DNA of 64,000 bases, taken from Siphonodentalium dalli (Eukaryota > Mollusca > Scaphopoda > Gadilida > Siphonodentaliidae). The stretch spans positions 135,322,960 through 135,386,959 of the forward strand of contig CP136062.1 of the NCBI GenBank assembly GCA_032622095.1. Direction: 5' to 3'. Below are positions 34,401-47,103 of this stretch, piece after piece. Numbering within the stretch: the stretch's first letter is position 1; each line of letters begins with the position of its first letter. Below the pieces are notes generated by a model. That model searched no databases. It saw nothing but the letters and a program-made list of their open reading frames with translations, and had not been told where the DNA came from. The position numbers were made by a program, and so were the translations under genes.

Positions 34401-36832
34401 GTTTGAAAGCCGAAAGTACATTCCTGGTGTGTTTGGTTATTGTGATACGCTTGCCTCATTTACTTAGGTTGCACGGTTCATTTAACACTACTATTCTAAG
34501 GTACACTGCTCTAGTTTATACCCACTAACAGATAGTTTCCAAAAGTAAACGAGACCAGTAAGTATTTATCGAAAAATAATGAAAACAGCTATATATTCCC
34601 TTCACCGTACAAGCAGTCTTACAAAATATAGTTACTTTTCTTGGCTCGTTTCCGCGCTATATATATGTGGGAATATCTTGTTAATAGAGACCGGGGGTAA
34701 ATACATTTCATGGCTTGTTGATGGGTGACACGGTGTGGTATGCCCCCATGTAGTGTGAGATTTTCCGTCAATTTAAAATCGACTTTATCTTATAAATCAA
34801 TACAGAACGAAATATTTATCTCAATGTTCTATGGTTCATTTTGGGGGAAAAGTCACGCACTGAATTCTGTTTCTAACTATATCCGTTTCTTTATTCCCCA
34901 CATACAGCCGAACATTTTGATATATAACATAATTATAACGACAGGCTAATGTCCCAGTCCATATACTCTTAAACTTTTTTTTCAGGATTCAAAATCCTGT
35001 TTTCACTGGTTTTATATGTAACCGAAAATCCCAATTCTCTATTAAAACCTCAATTCCCCCCTCGAAATCCCCATAACCACGACACTTGACAGAATATGTA
35101 TAGATTAATCATGTCGAAAGCATAATTATAGCTGTATAAATAAAGATAGGTACATGTATTGCTATATAATTGCATCCATTAGCGACGTATACATTCCGTT
35201 TTTTTCTGTGGATTCCTGAATTCTCTCACGTATTTCACCAAAAAGGGTGATTTTTACCCCAAAATTAACGTTAGAACATTAAGATAGAACACGAAGCACG
35301 TACAACTTGTGATCATGATCATAGTCTATACAGTTATGGTGACTTTCCAACAACAAATAACGTGAACTGTTATACCTACAGCTCAATTCCAGTTTTCACT
35401 GATATTACATGTATATACGAAAAAAGTGGTTTCCACAAAACATCTCACTTTTCACAGATTTTTTGTTTCTGGCTAATTCAGTGTTCATATTCCCCATATC
35501 AGTGCGATCATTTTGATATATTATGCGTCTTGTTGGTCGGCGAAATGATTCAACTAAAAAAAATAAGGATCCATAGAGGTCACTTCACGAGATCAAATTA
35601 ATTCGTATTGTTTTGAAATTATGCAAACGTGAAAATATATGTCACATACTATTATCTCTTTGAATTGTCAACTCGTGTGGCGTTCCGAATACATATCAGA
35701 CGCTTAATTAAACCCGATATAGAACGGTATATAGGGAAGATGTATCGACGAATATATCCCTACAAATGTCACAGGCTGGTTTACATCGAAGGAAACTTGG
35801 ACAAGGAAGTGTAGCTATATGTGGGGGGGGGGTCTCCATATTTCATACTGTATGCATATATTTTGTACGTATATATGCCCACAGCATGCCCTTTTTTCTT
35901 TCTGGTATCTGCGGAAATTATATATCCGTAATCTACTAACTCTTAAAGATAAAATTATTTCATTTCATAATTCAACAGTTCGAAAAATAAAACTTCGGTT
36001 TATTATAAGCTAATCAGATCTAATGTCACAACGACAGTAACGCGTCACCATACTACATTTCAAATGCCCGTGAATATCTCCATTTTCGCGACAGAAAGAT
36101 TAAAACATTGCATTTCAATATTCCGAAACGATGAGGTGCAAAGGTTTCCCAAATTTAGTTCACATCCGATTCCAAGAAATATTTATTTTAGATTTATTTT
36201 AAAAAGTCAGCCGAATTTAACGCGTATGTACACGGCAGAAGGCTTAGCCGTTCTACCATGTTGCCAATGAAATCAACACGGGTTGTATAGATTCTCATCC
36301 GACTCATCCTTCGTGAAATTGACATGTGTTATTTCTATCGATGTTTCCTTGTAAATTTCGCCTGAATGATACTTTATTTTAGAAAAAAAATTGGAAGAGC
36401 GCTCCACTGAAACACTTTTCTCCGACCGCGGTCGGCAGCGGTCGCATCCTGATTGTAGCCCGAGTGCCGGATTGCAAAAACAAACTATACATCCGGTGAC
36501 ATCGCGAAAGCACCATGTACAAATGCAGTTGTTTACATAATAGCGTTGCCATGTACAGTTGACAAAATACAATTACAAAATAGACTCAATGCTGTAGCAT
36601 GTTTGGCCAACTTCTAAAGAATTGAATTGAATTTCTTCCTTGAACGAAAATAGCATCCAGTTCTATCTAAAATAAACATTGAAGAAGGCGCCCCATTCGT
36701 GAATTTAAAAATGTTGATGAAAAAAAAAGTGGTTTAAAAAAACTAACAACAATTTTGTTCATGTAGGTCGATAGACAGTTTGACAGGAAATATAAAAAAC
36801 ACTGCATTATCTAGACCATGATCCCAACTAGG
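34401..36832. other. Unassigned sequence
   Basis: No gene recognised. A nine-base G run lies near 35822. At 36555-36620 a plus frame reads IQLQNRLNAVACLA, faintly LINE-tail-like but too short to call. Confidence 0.35.
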
Positions 36833-36844
36833 GTATGTGCTCAG

Positions 36845-37160
36845 TCTACCACCTGAAATCATGACTGTCTGCGAGAAAATAAATAAAACATTTTTCATTG
36901 CAAATTTTTGTTTTTTGGCAGCCATTTGCAGCGCTAATTTATTTTTGCAGGCATTTTGTCGAAAAAACGATATGGTGCCATAATATGAATAGAAAAAACC
37001 ACATAAAGTGCATCTGTGCCATAGCTAACTACATGCGAAGTAAAATCTCTGTAGTTCCACCTGTAAAACTCATGCAATTATCTTGCAAAAATTAATCATA
37101 CAGGTGTTTGAACGCAAATTATTTTCTCGCAGACAGTCCTGATTTCAGAAGGTAGATCCA
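36845..37160. mobile_element. Inverted-repeat element (~315 bp)
   Basis: Arms CTACCACCTGAAATCATGAC then TGTCTGCGAGAAAATAA (about 36847-36885), and the complement ATTATTTTCTCGCAGACAGT then CTGATTTCAGAAGGTAGA (about 37117-37157). About 230 bp of AT-rich spacer, no coding frame. Target duplication not resolved. Confidence 0.6.
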
Positions 37161-38040
37161 TCGGTAGATCTATCGGCCCACGTGAAAAATGGCTGTTTTT
37201 ATTTTTTTAAAGGATAATGATTTTTCCCTTCAAATGATTGTTTGAAATTGATAAAAAAAAAACAATTTTGGAAAAATCATGAATGGGCGCCTCGTATATA
37301 GAAGCTACGAAAAAGACCTCGTGTTTCGTCAGCATTCATGAAACAATAAATAGTGTTAGTTAATAATGCATTCCATCTATGATATATATGAATAGAAAAC
37401 GTTTGTCTCACGCCTGTTGAGAACATTAAGTCAGCTGGAAAACTACTATGAGTTTTTGACAGATTATATAAGGATTTTATACCGATAGGGTGTGTATTTT
37501 CGAGCTATTTTGCTCGTTTCTCCACTTTACTTATGCATAATGTTTGCGGTTATAATGTCCGTTAAATCCGCTATTGATTTACGATATAGTGGGTGTTCGG
37601 GTTAGAGTGTACTATAGATTAGGGACAGATGTGATGAAATGTGTTCGATGTAAATATAAAAAAGCAAATTTATATAATTTGCTCCCTTTTCATGACTGGT
37701 TCAACAGAAGAACACAATTTCTTAGAAATGACTACAGTGTATATAGCAATGGTATATATAAATGTATCCATCGACTATATTTATAGACTTCTGAACTCGA
37801 AATACAGAGTTTACATGTAAACAGGGGTGAATGTGGACTGCGATGTGTGTGTGTGAAACAGGACAAGTTTATCAGATTTTAATTCATTGATCAATGACAG
37901 TGAGCAATATGGCTAAATGTCAGAATTACACTTTTTTCCATCGTGCCCAAAACTACATACATTATAGGCACATCCACTAAATGTTTACCATCTCAAAGTA
38001 TGGTTGTTCGAAGCATGACAGCTACTTTCCACACAAATCA
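37161..38040. other. Unassigned sequence
   Basis: Nothing recognised. Confidence 0.35.
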
Positions 38041-38042
38041 TT

Positions 38043-39296
38043 AGGTGGTCAAAACTTCAATGCTATTCGAACTGGAACAATGCATAATAACCGGAAACAT
38101 CCACATTTGGCTGAATAGCTATCTCTCTAACAGATCACATCGTGATTTAGTGGGTAACCCCTTGTCTGATTACCATAGTATAGCGACAGGAGTTCCACAG
38201 GGATCGATACTTGGACCGTTCTTATTTCTGACATATATAAATTACTTGGCAACGACCAAACATTCTTGTACTCGTATGTACGCAGATCATAGTGTTTTGT
38301 TTTCACTATCCCGCCATCACTCGATGACAGTTCGCGGGAACGCTACGAAGATCTAGATAGAGTATATATATTGTTGGTCGAAACAATGGTTTGTCACATG
38401 AAATGCAGATAAAACAAAATCAATGGTGTTTTCACTCACTCCGTCGTAGGTTTATTTGGATCTTGAAATACTTGATGATCGCGATATAGAGCAAGTAGAC
38501 TGCCATAAACATCTTGGAATCTCTATACAATCAAATCTTCATTGGAACTCACATATCAAATATCAAGTAGACTGTCACAACTAAGGAGAATAAAGTTTCT
38601 TGTAACCTTGAAATAATGTTCCAAACTTATGTACTCCCAATACTGCCCCCATTGCCTTCTCTGGAATCTCGACGGCCTCTATATCGACCCAGTCCGGTAG
38701 AATATAGTAAGTGTGCTGACACGTTCTGTGTCAGACGAGAGAGTCTTAAGTAGACTCGGTTGGCCTCCCCATAACGAAAGACGAAACCTTCATAAAATGC
38801 ATACCCGGAACAAAATATAAACTAATCATGTCCCTAAATATACATCACAAACTTACTACCGCAATATGTCGGTAACGCATCTTGTTACCCCATCCGAAAC
38901 CCTTTGCGATATATACATAAACTACTTCACCAATACGGCCCACTTCAAATCGGGTTTCATCCTATTCATGACCGCACTGAATGGAATAAATCATGCAAAA
39001 TCACTACCGACAACAAAACAACTTAACGACACCTCATCAGAGCCAACCAAAGACGAAATCATAAGTAACATGTATAGAACTTTCTGCAAAAAAAACCAAT
39101 GACTGTAAAACCCCACTATACTACAACGGGGGCCAGTGGAGACTAAACAGATTGCATTGTAGACTCAGAAATAACTGCAGTGATCTAAACTTTGATAAAA
39201 TATATTCAACACAACTTCAATCTATATATCACAGACCAAACAGAGAATATAAGCCAGTCAAGCAATTTATCGGGTTCAATAGTGCTGGTTGTTGAT
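38043..39296 (+). pseudogene. 5'-truncated, decayed LINE reverse-transcriptase ORF2
   Basis: The first frame (38045-38356) matches the palm/finger region of non-LTR reverse transcriptases. WLNSYLSNRSH precedes TGVPQGSILGPFLFLTYIN, and MYADHSVLF sits where intact enzymes carry the F/Y-A-D-D catalytic box, so the second catalytic Asp is replaced by His. After a frame change, downstream pieces are recognisable by position: NADKTKSMVFS, VDCHKHLGISIQ, NLHWNSHIKYQVD, SDERVLSRLGWPPHNERR, and a tail frame 38866-39102. Several stops and at least two frame changes make it non-functional. The N-terminal endonuclease region is missing, as expected of 5' truncation. Jockey/CR1-like by motif style; the exact clade is not determinable by eye. 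Confidence 0.85.
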
Positions 39297-40186
39297 ACGT
39301 TCACACATGCACTGGGACATTTGCCTGCCAATTTGGCACGCAATTCGCCATAGATGGCCATGTGTCTGTCAGGATATGAAGGGCACTATTATAATATCTA
39401 CATATCCAAGAGTTTAATACATGTGGAGTGAGAGCTATCTGATACTTTAAAGCCACATAGCGGGTTTCGCTCCAAAAATACACCTAATAATATTCGCTTT
39501 TGAGTTTTTCCCGGTATCAAGATATGTCGATAAATACTTGAACTACCTTTCTACGGACATTATCTTATCCCAGAAAGACGCATTGAAGTCATAAAAAATA
39601 CCACTTTGAACACGGTGTTTGGGTTCCAAACAAACAACTATACAGTCATGTGCACGGCATGGAACAGAAAAGAGCTCCCCGTGTTAGTCTATTTCTAATA
39701 TGGCAGAAATAAAGAGCGTAAGTTTCACTTCTGATAGAAAATTTGAAAACAACAGGAAAATGGCTGATGAAGCCGGTATTTCAATATTTCGTGTATTTAT
39801 CGACCTATCTTATACCTCCTTCCAAATTGCGTAAACAAAATTTGGAAACTGGAATGATCCATGTCCGTTTAAGTTGTTATACAACTGAAATTGACCCGAA
39901 ATTAGCCTTCAAATATCGGACAAGAATCAATCGTGCAACCACTCATCGCATAACACGTCGCTCCTAACGTAAGTGTTATAACAATGGAAGACATATATTC
40001 TTTCATTACTCAATATATCATTAAAAAGTGGGCAATAGATATAGCTATCTATGAAGAATTTCATGGAAATTTGACAGGCAATTTTGCCAGTTCTGTGAAC
40101 TTAATCCAACTTAAAGGCACTCTTGTTCATTTAGGTCCTAAAACATAGTAATTGTCCCTATTATCCCCAATATAGGGTACAATAGA
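39297..40186. other. Unassigned sequence
   Basis: Possibly includes the 3' tail of the LINE. Nothing else recognised. Confidence 0.35.
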
Positions 40187-40770
40187 GCGTCACGTATGGG
40201 CGGCCATTCGGTCGGAAATTACATGAAATAAAAGTTATTGGTGGTTTGTGAAAACAATAGTCTCTATTTTCAAACCAATATACTCCATTTCCAAACCAAT
40301 AATCGTTCTTGGATTCAATAAGAGACAGTTCCGTTTTAATAGATATAGATTCATAATCAATGTTGACCGATGCAAAATTAATGTTCTATTTTAATTTAAT
40401 AGTATTCATTGTTCAACTAATATCTAACAACACACAATTAGTAAGATTCGCGCATATTCAATAAACGTACATTCCGTTTCAATAGCCATATTTTCTTAAT
40501 CAATAAAGATATTTCAAACCAATAGACGATTTCCCAGGATCAATGATTATCGTTATAAAACTAATAGACCTTATTGTCATTCTTATATTTAAAAGATATA
40601 AATTATCACCAATGCACAATAATTAATAACGTTCGTATTCGAATCAATATCTAATAGCGGAATCAATTATTTCCAGTGAAACCAATGACTAAAAATGCAG
40701 AATTAATGGACGAGTCTACAGAATTAATAGCTTCCGTTTACAAACCAATGAACGCTAGGGGCGCCACCAA
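40187..40770. repeat. Left arm of foldback structure, 21-bp-phased motif
   Basis: Inverted match to about 45790-46345. The outer end reads CACGTATGGGCGGCCATTCG and the inner end GAACGCTAGGGGCGCC. From about 40246 onward a six-base core of the form HYAATR (CCAATA, TCAATA, TTAATG, CTAATA) recurs about 25 times. The start-to-start interval is 21 bp in most steps, with occasional 18, 19, 20 or 22. The 15 bases between cores are mostly unrelated to one another. Confidence 0.85.
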
Positions 40771-41699
40771 TCTTGCTGGAGCACCTAACCGCAAAATCCG
40801 TGACGTCAACATGGGATATCCCCGCTGCCAAAAAAAAAAGCATGTTCTCGAACATTTTCGCGTCAGAAAGTGACCCTGAACATGAAAACTGCGATGATAT
40901 ACGGACTGTGGACTATATCATGTACCTGTAGCAGATACCGAAGATGCATTTGAGAGCTTGTTTTTAATATTGACCCAGAATGCCGACGAAGATCTGAAGA
41001 AGATAGTCGCGAGGCCAGCGAGACAGAACTTAGGTGCCAGCAATCAATTCAGTTCTGTGAATCAATCATTGAATCATTGAATACAACCAGACAACTATCA
41101 ATTTATCAATGGCATTCATTGTTGACGACGATAGTCATAATAACTGATTGTTATTCAACTTATTCTACAAATGAGGAATCTATATATAATTCTAAAAAAA
41201 ACATTCTAAGAAAACCTAAGATAATCGTTCGATCTACTGCGTAGTGCGTACTAGCACTGTACATTGCGACAACTTCTTTTGAAAACAACCATTGAGTGGA
41301 ACCGCTTCGAACAGTCAGATGTTGATTCAGGCGATCGGTAATACTGAATATCTGAAGGATTTATTAAATATGGATTCTATTTTCTAGACGTTTCATACGA
41401 GCGTCTTGGAATAGGATTCTGAACATTGCGTGAGTATTGATCAAGTAAACCTGACAGTGCGAAGAGCACTTCAGAACTCAATCATAAGCCAACTAGAACA
41501 GAGGTCATGTCAACTTACAGGTTGCATTATACATGCATATATTGTGACCACATAAATGATATATACAACTGCAGTGACTTCTTCATTATTTCAGTATTCG
41601 ATACCATAACCATGGTCGTTCCATAGTAATCCATACCATAATTTTTTGTTTTACCTACCGGTACGGTACCGGATTGTTTGGTTACTTTTTTTTATTTCG
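40771..41699. other. Foldback interior, unassigned
   Basis: No transposase or other coding frame recognised. Confidence 0.35.
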
Positions 41700-41905
41700 T
41701 ACTTTGTAGAAAATCATTTATTTGTTTCCATATGGTGTGACATACATTTGTTTCCATATGGTGTGACATACATGTAGTAACATGGTACGAAATGACCATT
41801 TGATTTCCTACATGGTACGAAACGACCAAACAATAAGGTACGAAACTACCAAAAATATGGTACGAAACTACCAAAAATATGGTACGAAATGACTTAAGAC
41901 GATAC
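41700..41905. repeat. ~22-24-bp ATGGTACGAAAYGACC repeats
   Basis: Tandem degenerate units: TGTTTCCATATGGTGTGACA is perfect twice, followed by about six ATGGTACGAAATGACCAAA-like units. Matching units recur at 43370-43460. Non-coding. Confidence 0.7.
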
Positions 41906-41987
41906 AAAACGTTCTGCACCCACTTATATCTCATCGGCAAGGGGAACAACCAGACAGTGACCCTGCAGACTAGCAGCGCCAACATCG

Positions 41988-42107
41988 TTGGTTTGATATT
42001 AGGCCCTATATCACCCTGAGGTAACCTCATATCACAACCAGCCTGACGTCGAAGGCTGATATATGAGGCTACTGAGGGCTGAAACCAGGCCTATAATATC
42101 AAACCAA
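41988..42107. mobile_element. ~120-bp hairpin element
   Basis: TTGGTTTGATATTAGGCCC at the left pairs with GGCCTATAATATCAAACCAA at the right. Inner arms GAGGTAACCTCATATCA / TGATATATGAGGCTACTG continue the stem. Single copy here. Confidence 0.6.
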
Positions 42108-43784
42108 CCAAGTAATACCCTACATGTATCTATTAATTACGGTAGTTCGCCTCTTAGTTACAGTGTAATATTGACAACTCTTTCTAATGAGTGACATCAC
42201 AAAAAATTGGTATCTATGCCTATTCTAACAGTGAAATAGAATTGCACCATGTCAAAGCCATACCGTGTGTTACTCAGATCGTGATGTCATAAAATCATAC
42301 ATGTATTACTCTTAATTAGTGATGTCGTAAAATGATATTACTCGATTTAGGGCAAATTGAAGTGATATTCACCTATATAAATGGAGTTTGATAACAAGCC
42401 ATACCGTGCAAAAATGTCATATCTAATTAATAATTTTCGAACAAATTTTGGACCGATATACCTGTACCCTGTAGCCATCTGTAGGAAACTTCCTTCCAAA
42501 GGGGTGCTGTCGGAACATACATGTATCAAGGTGGACCCCCTCCCCAATGGGAGACTCGTATCCATGCCCATTGGAAATAAATGATAATGTGCAATGGATG
42601 AATAGGTTGCTGGCATTTCATACCATGGAAGTTTGACATAGAGATGTTTCGCACCAGGGTTCTGGACATTTCATACCAGTTCCTGTATCATTTCGACAAT
42701 TCGTACCTTTGAGTATACCGGTATTATTTAAAAGAAAATGACATTAAAGGTACTCAGTCCGATTCGATGGTTCCCATATCATCATATTTCAACAACAACA
42801 ACAACAACAACACCATTTTTTGAAATGCCACTTCGTTTACCAGAATCGATTAATGCCCCAAAAATAATGCTAACCAGTCAAATATAGTATACAATTGCCC
42901 AAAACCTGTTATTTATCAATATTTTGTTCAATTTTGAAATTTTGCGGGTTTGTCAAATATCTGACACAACAAAAGCCACTTGCTTTTTGAGTTATCCATC
43001 TTCATCCGTCCTCTTTCGACTTTTTATTGGGCCACTGAAAAATTATCGATGGTGAAAAATAATAGATTTCAAAAATCGATATATGATCACTCTCAACTTT
43101 GGTGGGTGGGTTCCTCAACTCAAATCAAATATGTTTTATCCCGAAGCCAAGGAAATAGTAATATTCAAGCGTTAATTCGGATTATGCATCTTTAACTTTG
43201 TCGCGACAATTTCAATTTGTTCATTTTGTTTCCCAAAAAAAAAGAAAGAAATATGTTAACATGTAAATGTCGGGTTGTCATCATCACGAACGTTAAATCA
43301 TGATCATGTTCGCTTTCGTTAAGTTAACACGATTAAAATAATTTTTCACATACAGTCATGTACGAATGACCATTCATCATTTTTGGGAATCAACGAAACA
43401 TACCAATATATGGTGTGAAATGACCAAAAACATGGTACGAAACAATTAAATGTGTCATTCAAATCAAGGTTACAAACTGGCCATAGTAGGAAAAGTCGTT
43501 TGAGCCATCCAACAGACCTGGGTGAATCGCCAGGCGATCGGTCTTCCACAGTAAGGATGCATCTGGGAAGAGGGGGGTCAATCTAATTAACTCTTATCTA
43601 TAACCAATACTTAAAAACAATAACAATTTATTCTGATTTCTTTTGAAACACACATAATAATTATTTACTGAGAATATTCAATATAAACATGTACAAATTC
43701 TCAAACAAAGGGAATTTCAATGTTCAAGAAATTTAGAGTCCCCTCTTACTATGGGAGGCCCTTTTCACATTTATTATTTATTTG
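42108..43784. other. Foldback interior, unassigned, with (CAA)n
   Basis: (CAA)8 at about 42790-42813, two TGATGTCRTAAAATSATA words near 42285 and 42325, and the ATGGTACGAAA units near 43370-43460. No gene recognised. Confidence 0.4.
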
Positions 43785-43976
43785 CGCTCAAGCACAAATA
43801 TTAAGCGCAAATATTTGCGCTTAAGCATAAATCATTTGGGCTTAAGCGAATGTCATTTGCGCTTAAGCACAAATATGTGTCTATCAATTTGTTTGCGCTT
43901 AAGCGAAAATGATTTTCGCTTAAGTGTAAATGATTTGCGCTTAAGTGTAAATGATTTGCGCTTAAGCGAAAATACC
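43785..43976. repeat. CTTAAG-centred palindromic array, 21-bp period
   Basis: Seven CTTAAG cores within units like ATTTGCGCTTAAGCGNAAATG. Core-to-core distance is 21 bp in five of six steps and 36 bp in the other. The same unit reappears at 44985-45046, again with 21-bp steps, on the other side of the element at 44462-44911. Confidence 0.85.
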
Positions 43977-44461
43977 TAACACTCCTTTACTTCCCTCTGA
44001 TTGTGAATGATGGAGTCCATCTCATAGTATATTATTATGGGCCCATAGTAGTAGCCCATACAGACTCGAAAGTTGAAAAGTCAAAAGCATCTCTGGCTCT
44101 GGTGTCCCAAAAATTGGTGCCTTATTCCCAGAGCTCTAGTATATTTTATTAAAGGGACATCTCCTGCACAAATATATACCATTGCCATGGTCATAGAAGG
44201 GGAATTAGGGGTTACTGGGGGCTTGCTTCCCTCGTGGTGTACATGTACTTATTGAATAGAAATAGGGGGAAAACATATTTTCATATTATCAGCATCCCTG
44301 TCCCTAAGAATTTGTGTCTCCATCCCAGAGATCTATTACATTTTATAAAAGAGACATATCCTGTACAGATATATACCATTTCCATGGTAATAAAAGGTAC
44401 CGGTATCTATGGATCACTGGGGATTGCTTCCCTCATATGATGGGCCTATATAGACTTGAGT

Positions 44462-44911
44462 GCAAGCCTGCAAATAGCGTGTCTGTCATTTGCAGAATGA
44501 GGTCCCCAGAGGGTGGATTTAGTGACGCTACACCGCATAGTGGGCTAGCATCACTAAATTTACCCTCTGGGGACCTCATTCTGCTTAGGGCCCTCAACTG
44601 CTATGGCAGTCCTAGGATCAGATTGAAGTTCCCCAGTTGAAGTTGGTGATGTTCACCCATTTTGGAGCCTCGATTATGGATTTTATCTTCTGCAAATTAG
44701 GGGATATAGAAACTTCCCATATGGGAAAACGTAACTAAAAACAATGTTAATTTGATACCATAGTTACTTCCCAGAAGATGAGGCCTAAGCAGAATGAGGT
44801 CCCCAGAGGGTGAATTTAGTTATGCTAGCCCGCTATGCAGGGTAGCATAACTAAATTCACCCTCTGTGGACCTCAATCTGCAAATGACAGACACGCTATT
44901 TGCAGGCTTGC
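44462..44911. mobile_element. Palindrome-ended MITE, family E copy 1
   Basis: The ends GCAAGCCTGCAAATAGCGTG and GACACGCTATTTGCAGGCTT are inverted complements. Each runs into a ~100-bp palindrome (about 44490-44590 and 44790-44886) built from AGAATGAGGTCCCCAGAGGG and its complement. The centre contains GTTGAAGTTGGTGATGTTCA. No coding capacity. Copy 2 at 46555-47103. Confidence 0.8.
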
Positions 44912-44984
44912 TTGAGTGATGTGTTAGGCCTATATATGCAATTTAAAATTAATTCAGGGAGATCAATGCATTAATTTCTATTTC

Positions 44985-45046
44985 CACTTAAGCGCAAATG
45001 ATTTGTGATTAAACGTAAAATATTTGCACTTAAGCGCAAAAATTCA
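44985..45046. repeat. CTTAAG array, second block
   Basis: CACTTAAGCGCAAATGATTT, a decayed GATTAAACG core, and GCACTTAAGCGCAAAAATTC, at 21-bp steps. It continues the 43785-43976 array beyond the family E insertion and ~70 bp of other sequence. Confidence 0.7.
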
Positions 45047-45789
45047 TAAGTAATTGTATGTCATAATTTGCAAAGTTCTGTCAAATTGTTGTTAAAATAT
45101 GATTAGATTCATAACGGTGATATTTGGTTAAATTTCATACCGAGTTATGTATAATCGAATTATTGAGGGATCGGGAGGGACTTGGATCATACGAATGACA
45201 TATATTCATTGCTCCAATTATCTCTTAACATGAGCAATACAAAATGAAGTCACACTTCCGAACCAGTTCCATACAGCAGAACCTGATCTAGAAGATATTA
45301 GCGAAAAAACGTCAAATTCCCTCTTTCAGCTGTCATTTTGACGACCATCTTGGGCGGGAGAGTTCCAATTTTACCCTAAAAATGTGGCATTATATCTCTC
45401 AGAGTCATACGTACTGGGTATGCCTAATTTTAAATCGTATATTTCATGGTAAGATTACTTGCGACATTTAGTAAATTATATAACCACGAAACACTCTTTA
45501 AATTTGGAAATTCCAGCGTGGCTCCATATCTAATACTAATACGTATGTAAATATGTACATATGTCCGCATATGTGCAAAGTTTCATGCTTTAGTCAGACA
45601 AATTAATAATTGTCTTGAAATTTTTATTTAATTTACTCCACTGTGTTATAATGGACCATAGTGAATATTTATCGTCGTTTTATTTGCACCGAGTGAACTA
45701 CTGCAAATCGTCACACCGACAATACATTGGGAATTCCCATGTTTATTTATATATTTCTGACGTCACATGAATACAGTTTCTTCAAACAT
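45047..45789. other. Foldback interior, unassigned
   Basis: Nothing recognised. Confidence 0.35.
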
Positions 45790-46345
45790 CGCCATCAGAG
45801 ACCCCTATCGTTCTTTCACGTTTTAATAATTGATTTCGAATTCCTAATCATTGGTTTGACCGGAAATAGTAGATTGCGCAATTAGATATTGAATTGAAAG
45901 AACGTGAATTAATTTTGCATTGGTGATAATTTATATCTTTTAAATATAAGAATGACAATAAGGTATATTAGTTTTATAACGATAATCATTGCTTGTGAAA
46001 ATTCGTCTATTGGTTTGAAATATCTTTATTGATTAAGAAAATATGGCTATTGAAACGGAGTGTACGTTTATTGAATATGCGCGAATCTTACTAATTGTGT
46101 GTTGTTAGATATTAGTTGAACAATGAATACTATTAAATTAAAATAGAACATTAATTTTGCATCGGTCAACATTGATTATGAATCTATATCTATTAAAACG
46201 GAACTGTCTCTTATTGAATCCAAGAACGATTATTGGTTTGGAAATGGGGTATATTGGTTTGAAAATAGAGACTATTGTTTTCACTAACCACTATTAACTT
46301 TTATTTCATGTAATTTCCGACCGAATGGCCGCCCATAGTCACGTC
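45790..46345. repeat. Right arm of foldback structure
   Basis: Reverse complement of the left arm (outer end GAATGGCCGCCCATAGTCAC). The outer ~350 bp is nearly identical to the left arm, including AGTTCCGTTTTAATAG read in reverse. The inner ~200 bp has diverged between motif cores while keeping the 21-bp core spacing in most steps. The total span 40187-46345 (~6.2 kb) is consistent with one foldback element or two facing copies. Confidence 0.85.
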
Positions 46346-46554
46346 TAGGTAGGAGTTACTAGTGACAGCCATTATTAAATAAAGAAAGACCAATATTTTA
46401 AAGGATCGAAAAGTTGAACAGCCACATGTACTCATGTAGCCGTTTCCCATGGACTTAAAATTAAAGTTAGAAACGCACAGAAAGAACTGAAAATCTCTTC
46501 CTATTCACCCCATGTACGATGCAGTGTGGGCTTTTTTTATTTCTCTCAACAGAC

Positions 46555-47103
46555 CTGTGTCTGTCATTTGCAGAATGGGGTTCCCAGAGGGTGAATTTAG
46601 TGACGCTATCCCTCACGGCGGGTTAGCGTCATCAAATTCACCCTCTGGGGAGACCTCATTCTTCTTATGCCTCAACTGCTATGTCTGTCATTTGCAGAAT
46701 GAGGTTCCCAGAGGGTGAATTTAGTGATGCTATCCCCCACGGCGGGCTAGCGTCACCAAATTCACCCTCTGTTGGGACCCCATTCTGCTTAGGCCTCAAC
46801 TGCTATGGGAGACCTGCATGGGATCATATTGAAGTTTCCCAGTTGAAGTTGGTGATGTTCACCCATTAGTCACCTCGATTATGCAAATTAGGGGATGCAA
46901 AAACTTTCCAGAAGGGAAAAAGTAACTAAAATCAATGTTAATTTGAGACTTGAGATACTTCTCAGAATATGAGACCTAAGCAGAATGAGGTCCCCAGAGG
47001 GTGAGTTTGGTCATGTTAGTCCCCTGTGTGGGATAACATTACTAAATTCAACCTCTGGGAACCTCATTCTGAAAATTACAGACACACTATTTACAGACTT
47101 GTC
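46555..47103. mobile_element. Palindrome-ended MITE, family E copy 2 (expanded)
   Basis: Begins TGTGTCTGTCATTTGCAGAA and ends near CAGACACACTATTTACAGAC. It carries three palindromes (46566-46672, 46690-46795 and 46980-47085): the left one is present twice in tandem, compared with once in copy 1. Centre landmarks are shared (AGTTGAAGTTGGTGATGTTC, GGGATGCAAAAACTTTCC). Confidence 0.75.

Noticed and set aside
36555..36620. LINE fragment reading IQLQNRLNAVACLA
   Set aside because: Too short, with stops immediately after; cannot be separated from chance.
43785..43976. CRISPR-like array (short repeats at regular spacing)
   Set aside because: The units are degenerate palindromes spaced 21 bp with no unique spacers, in an animal genome.
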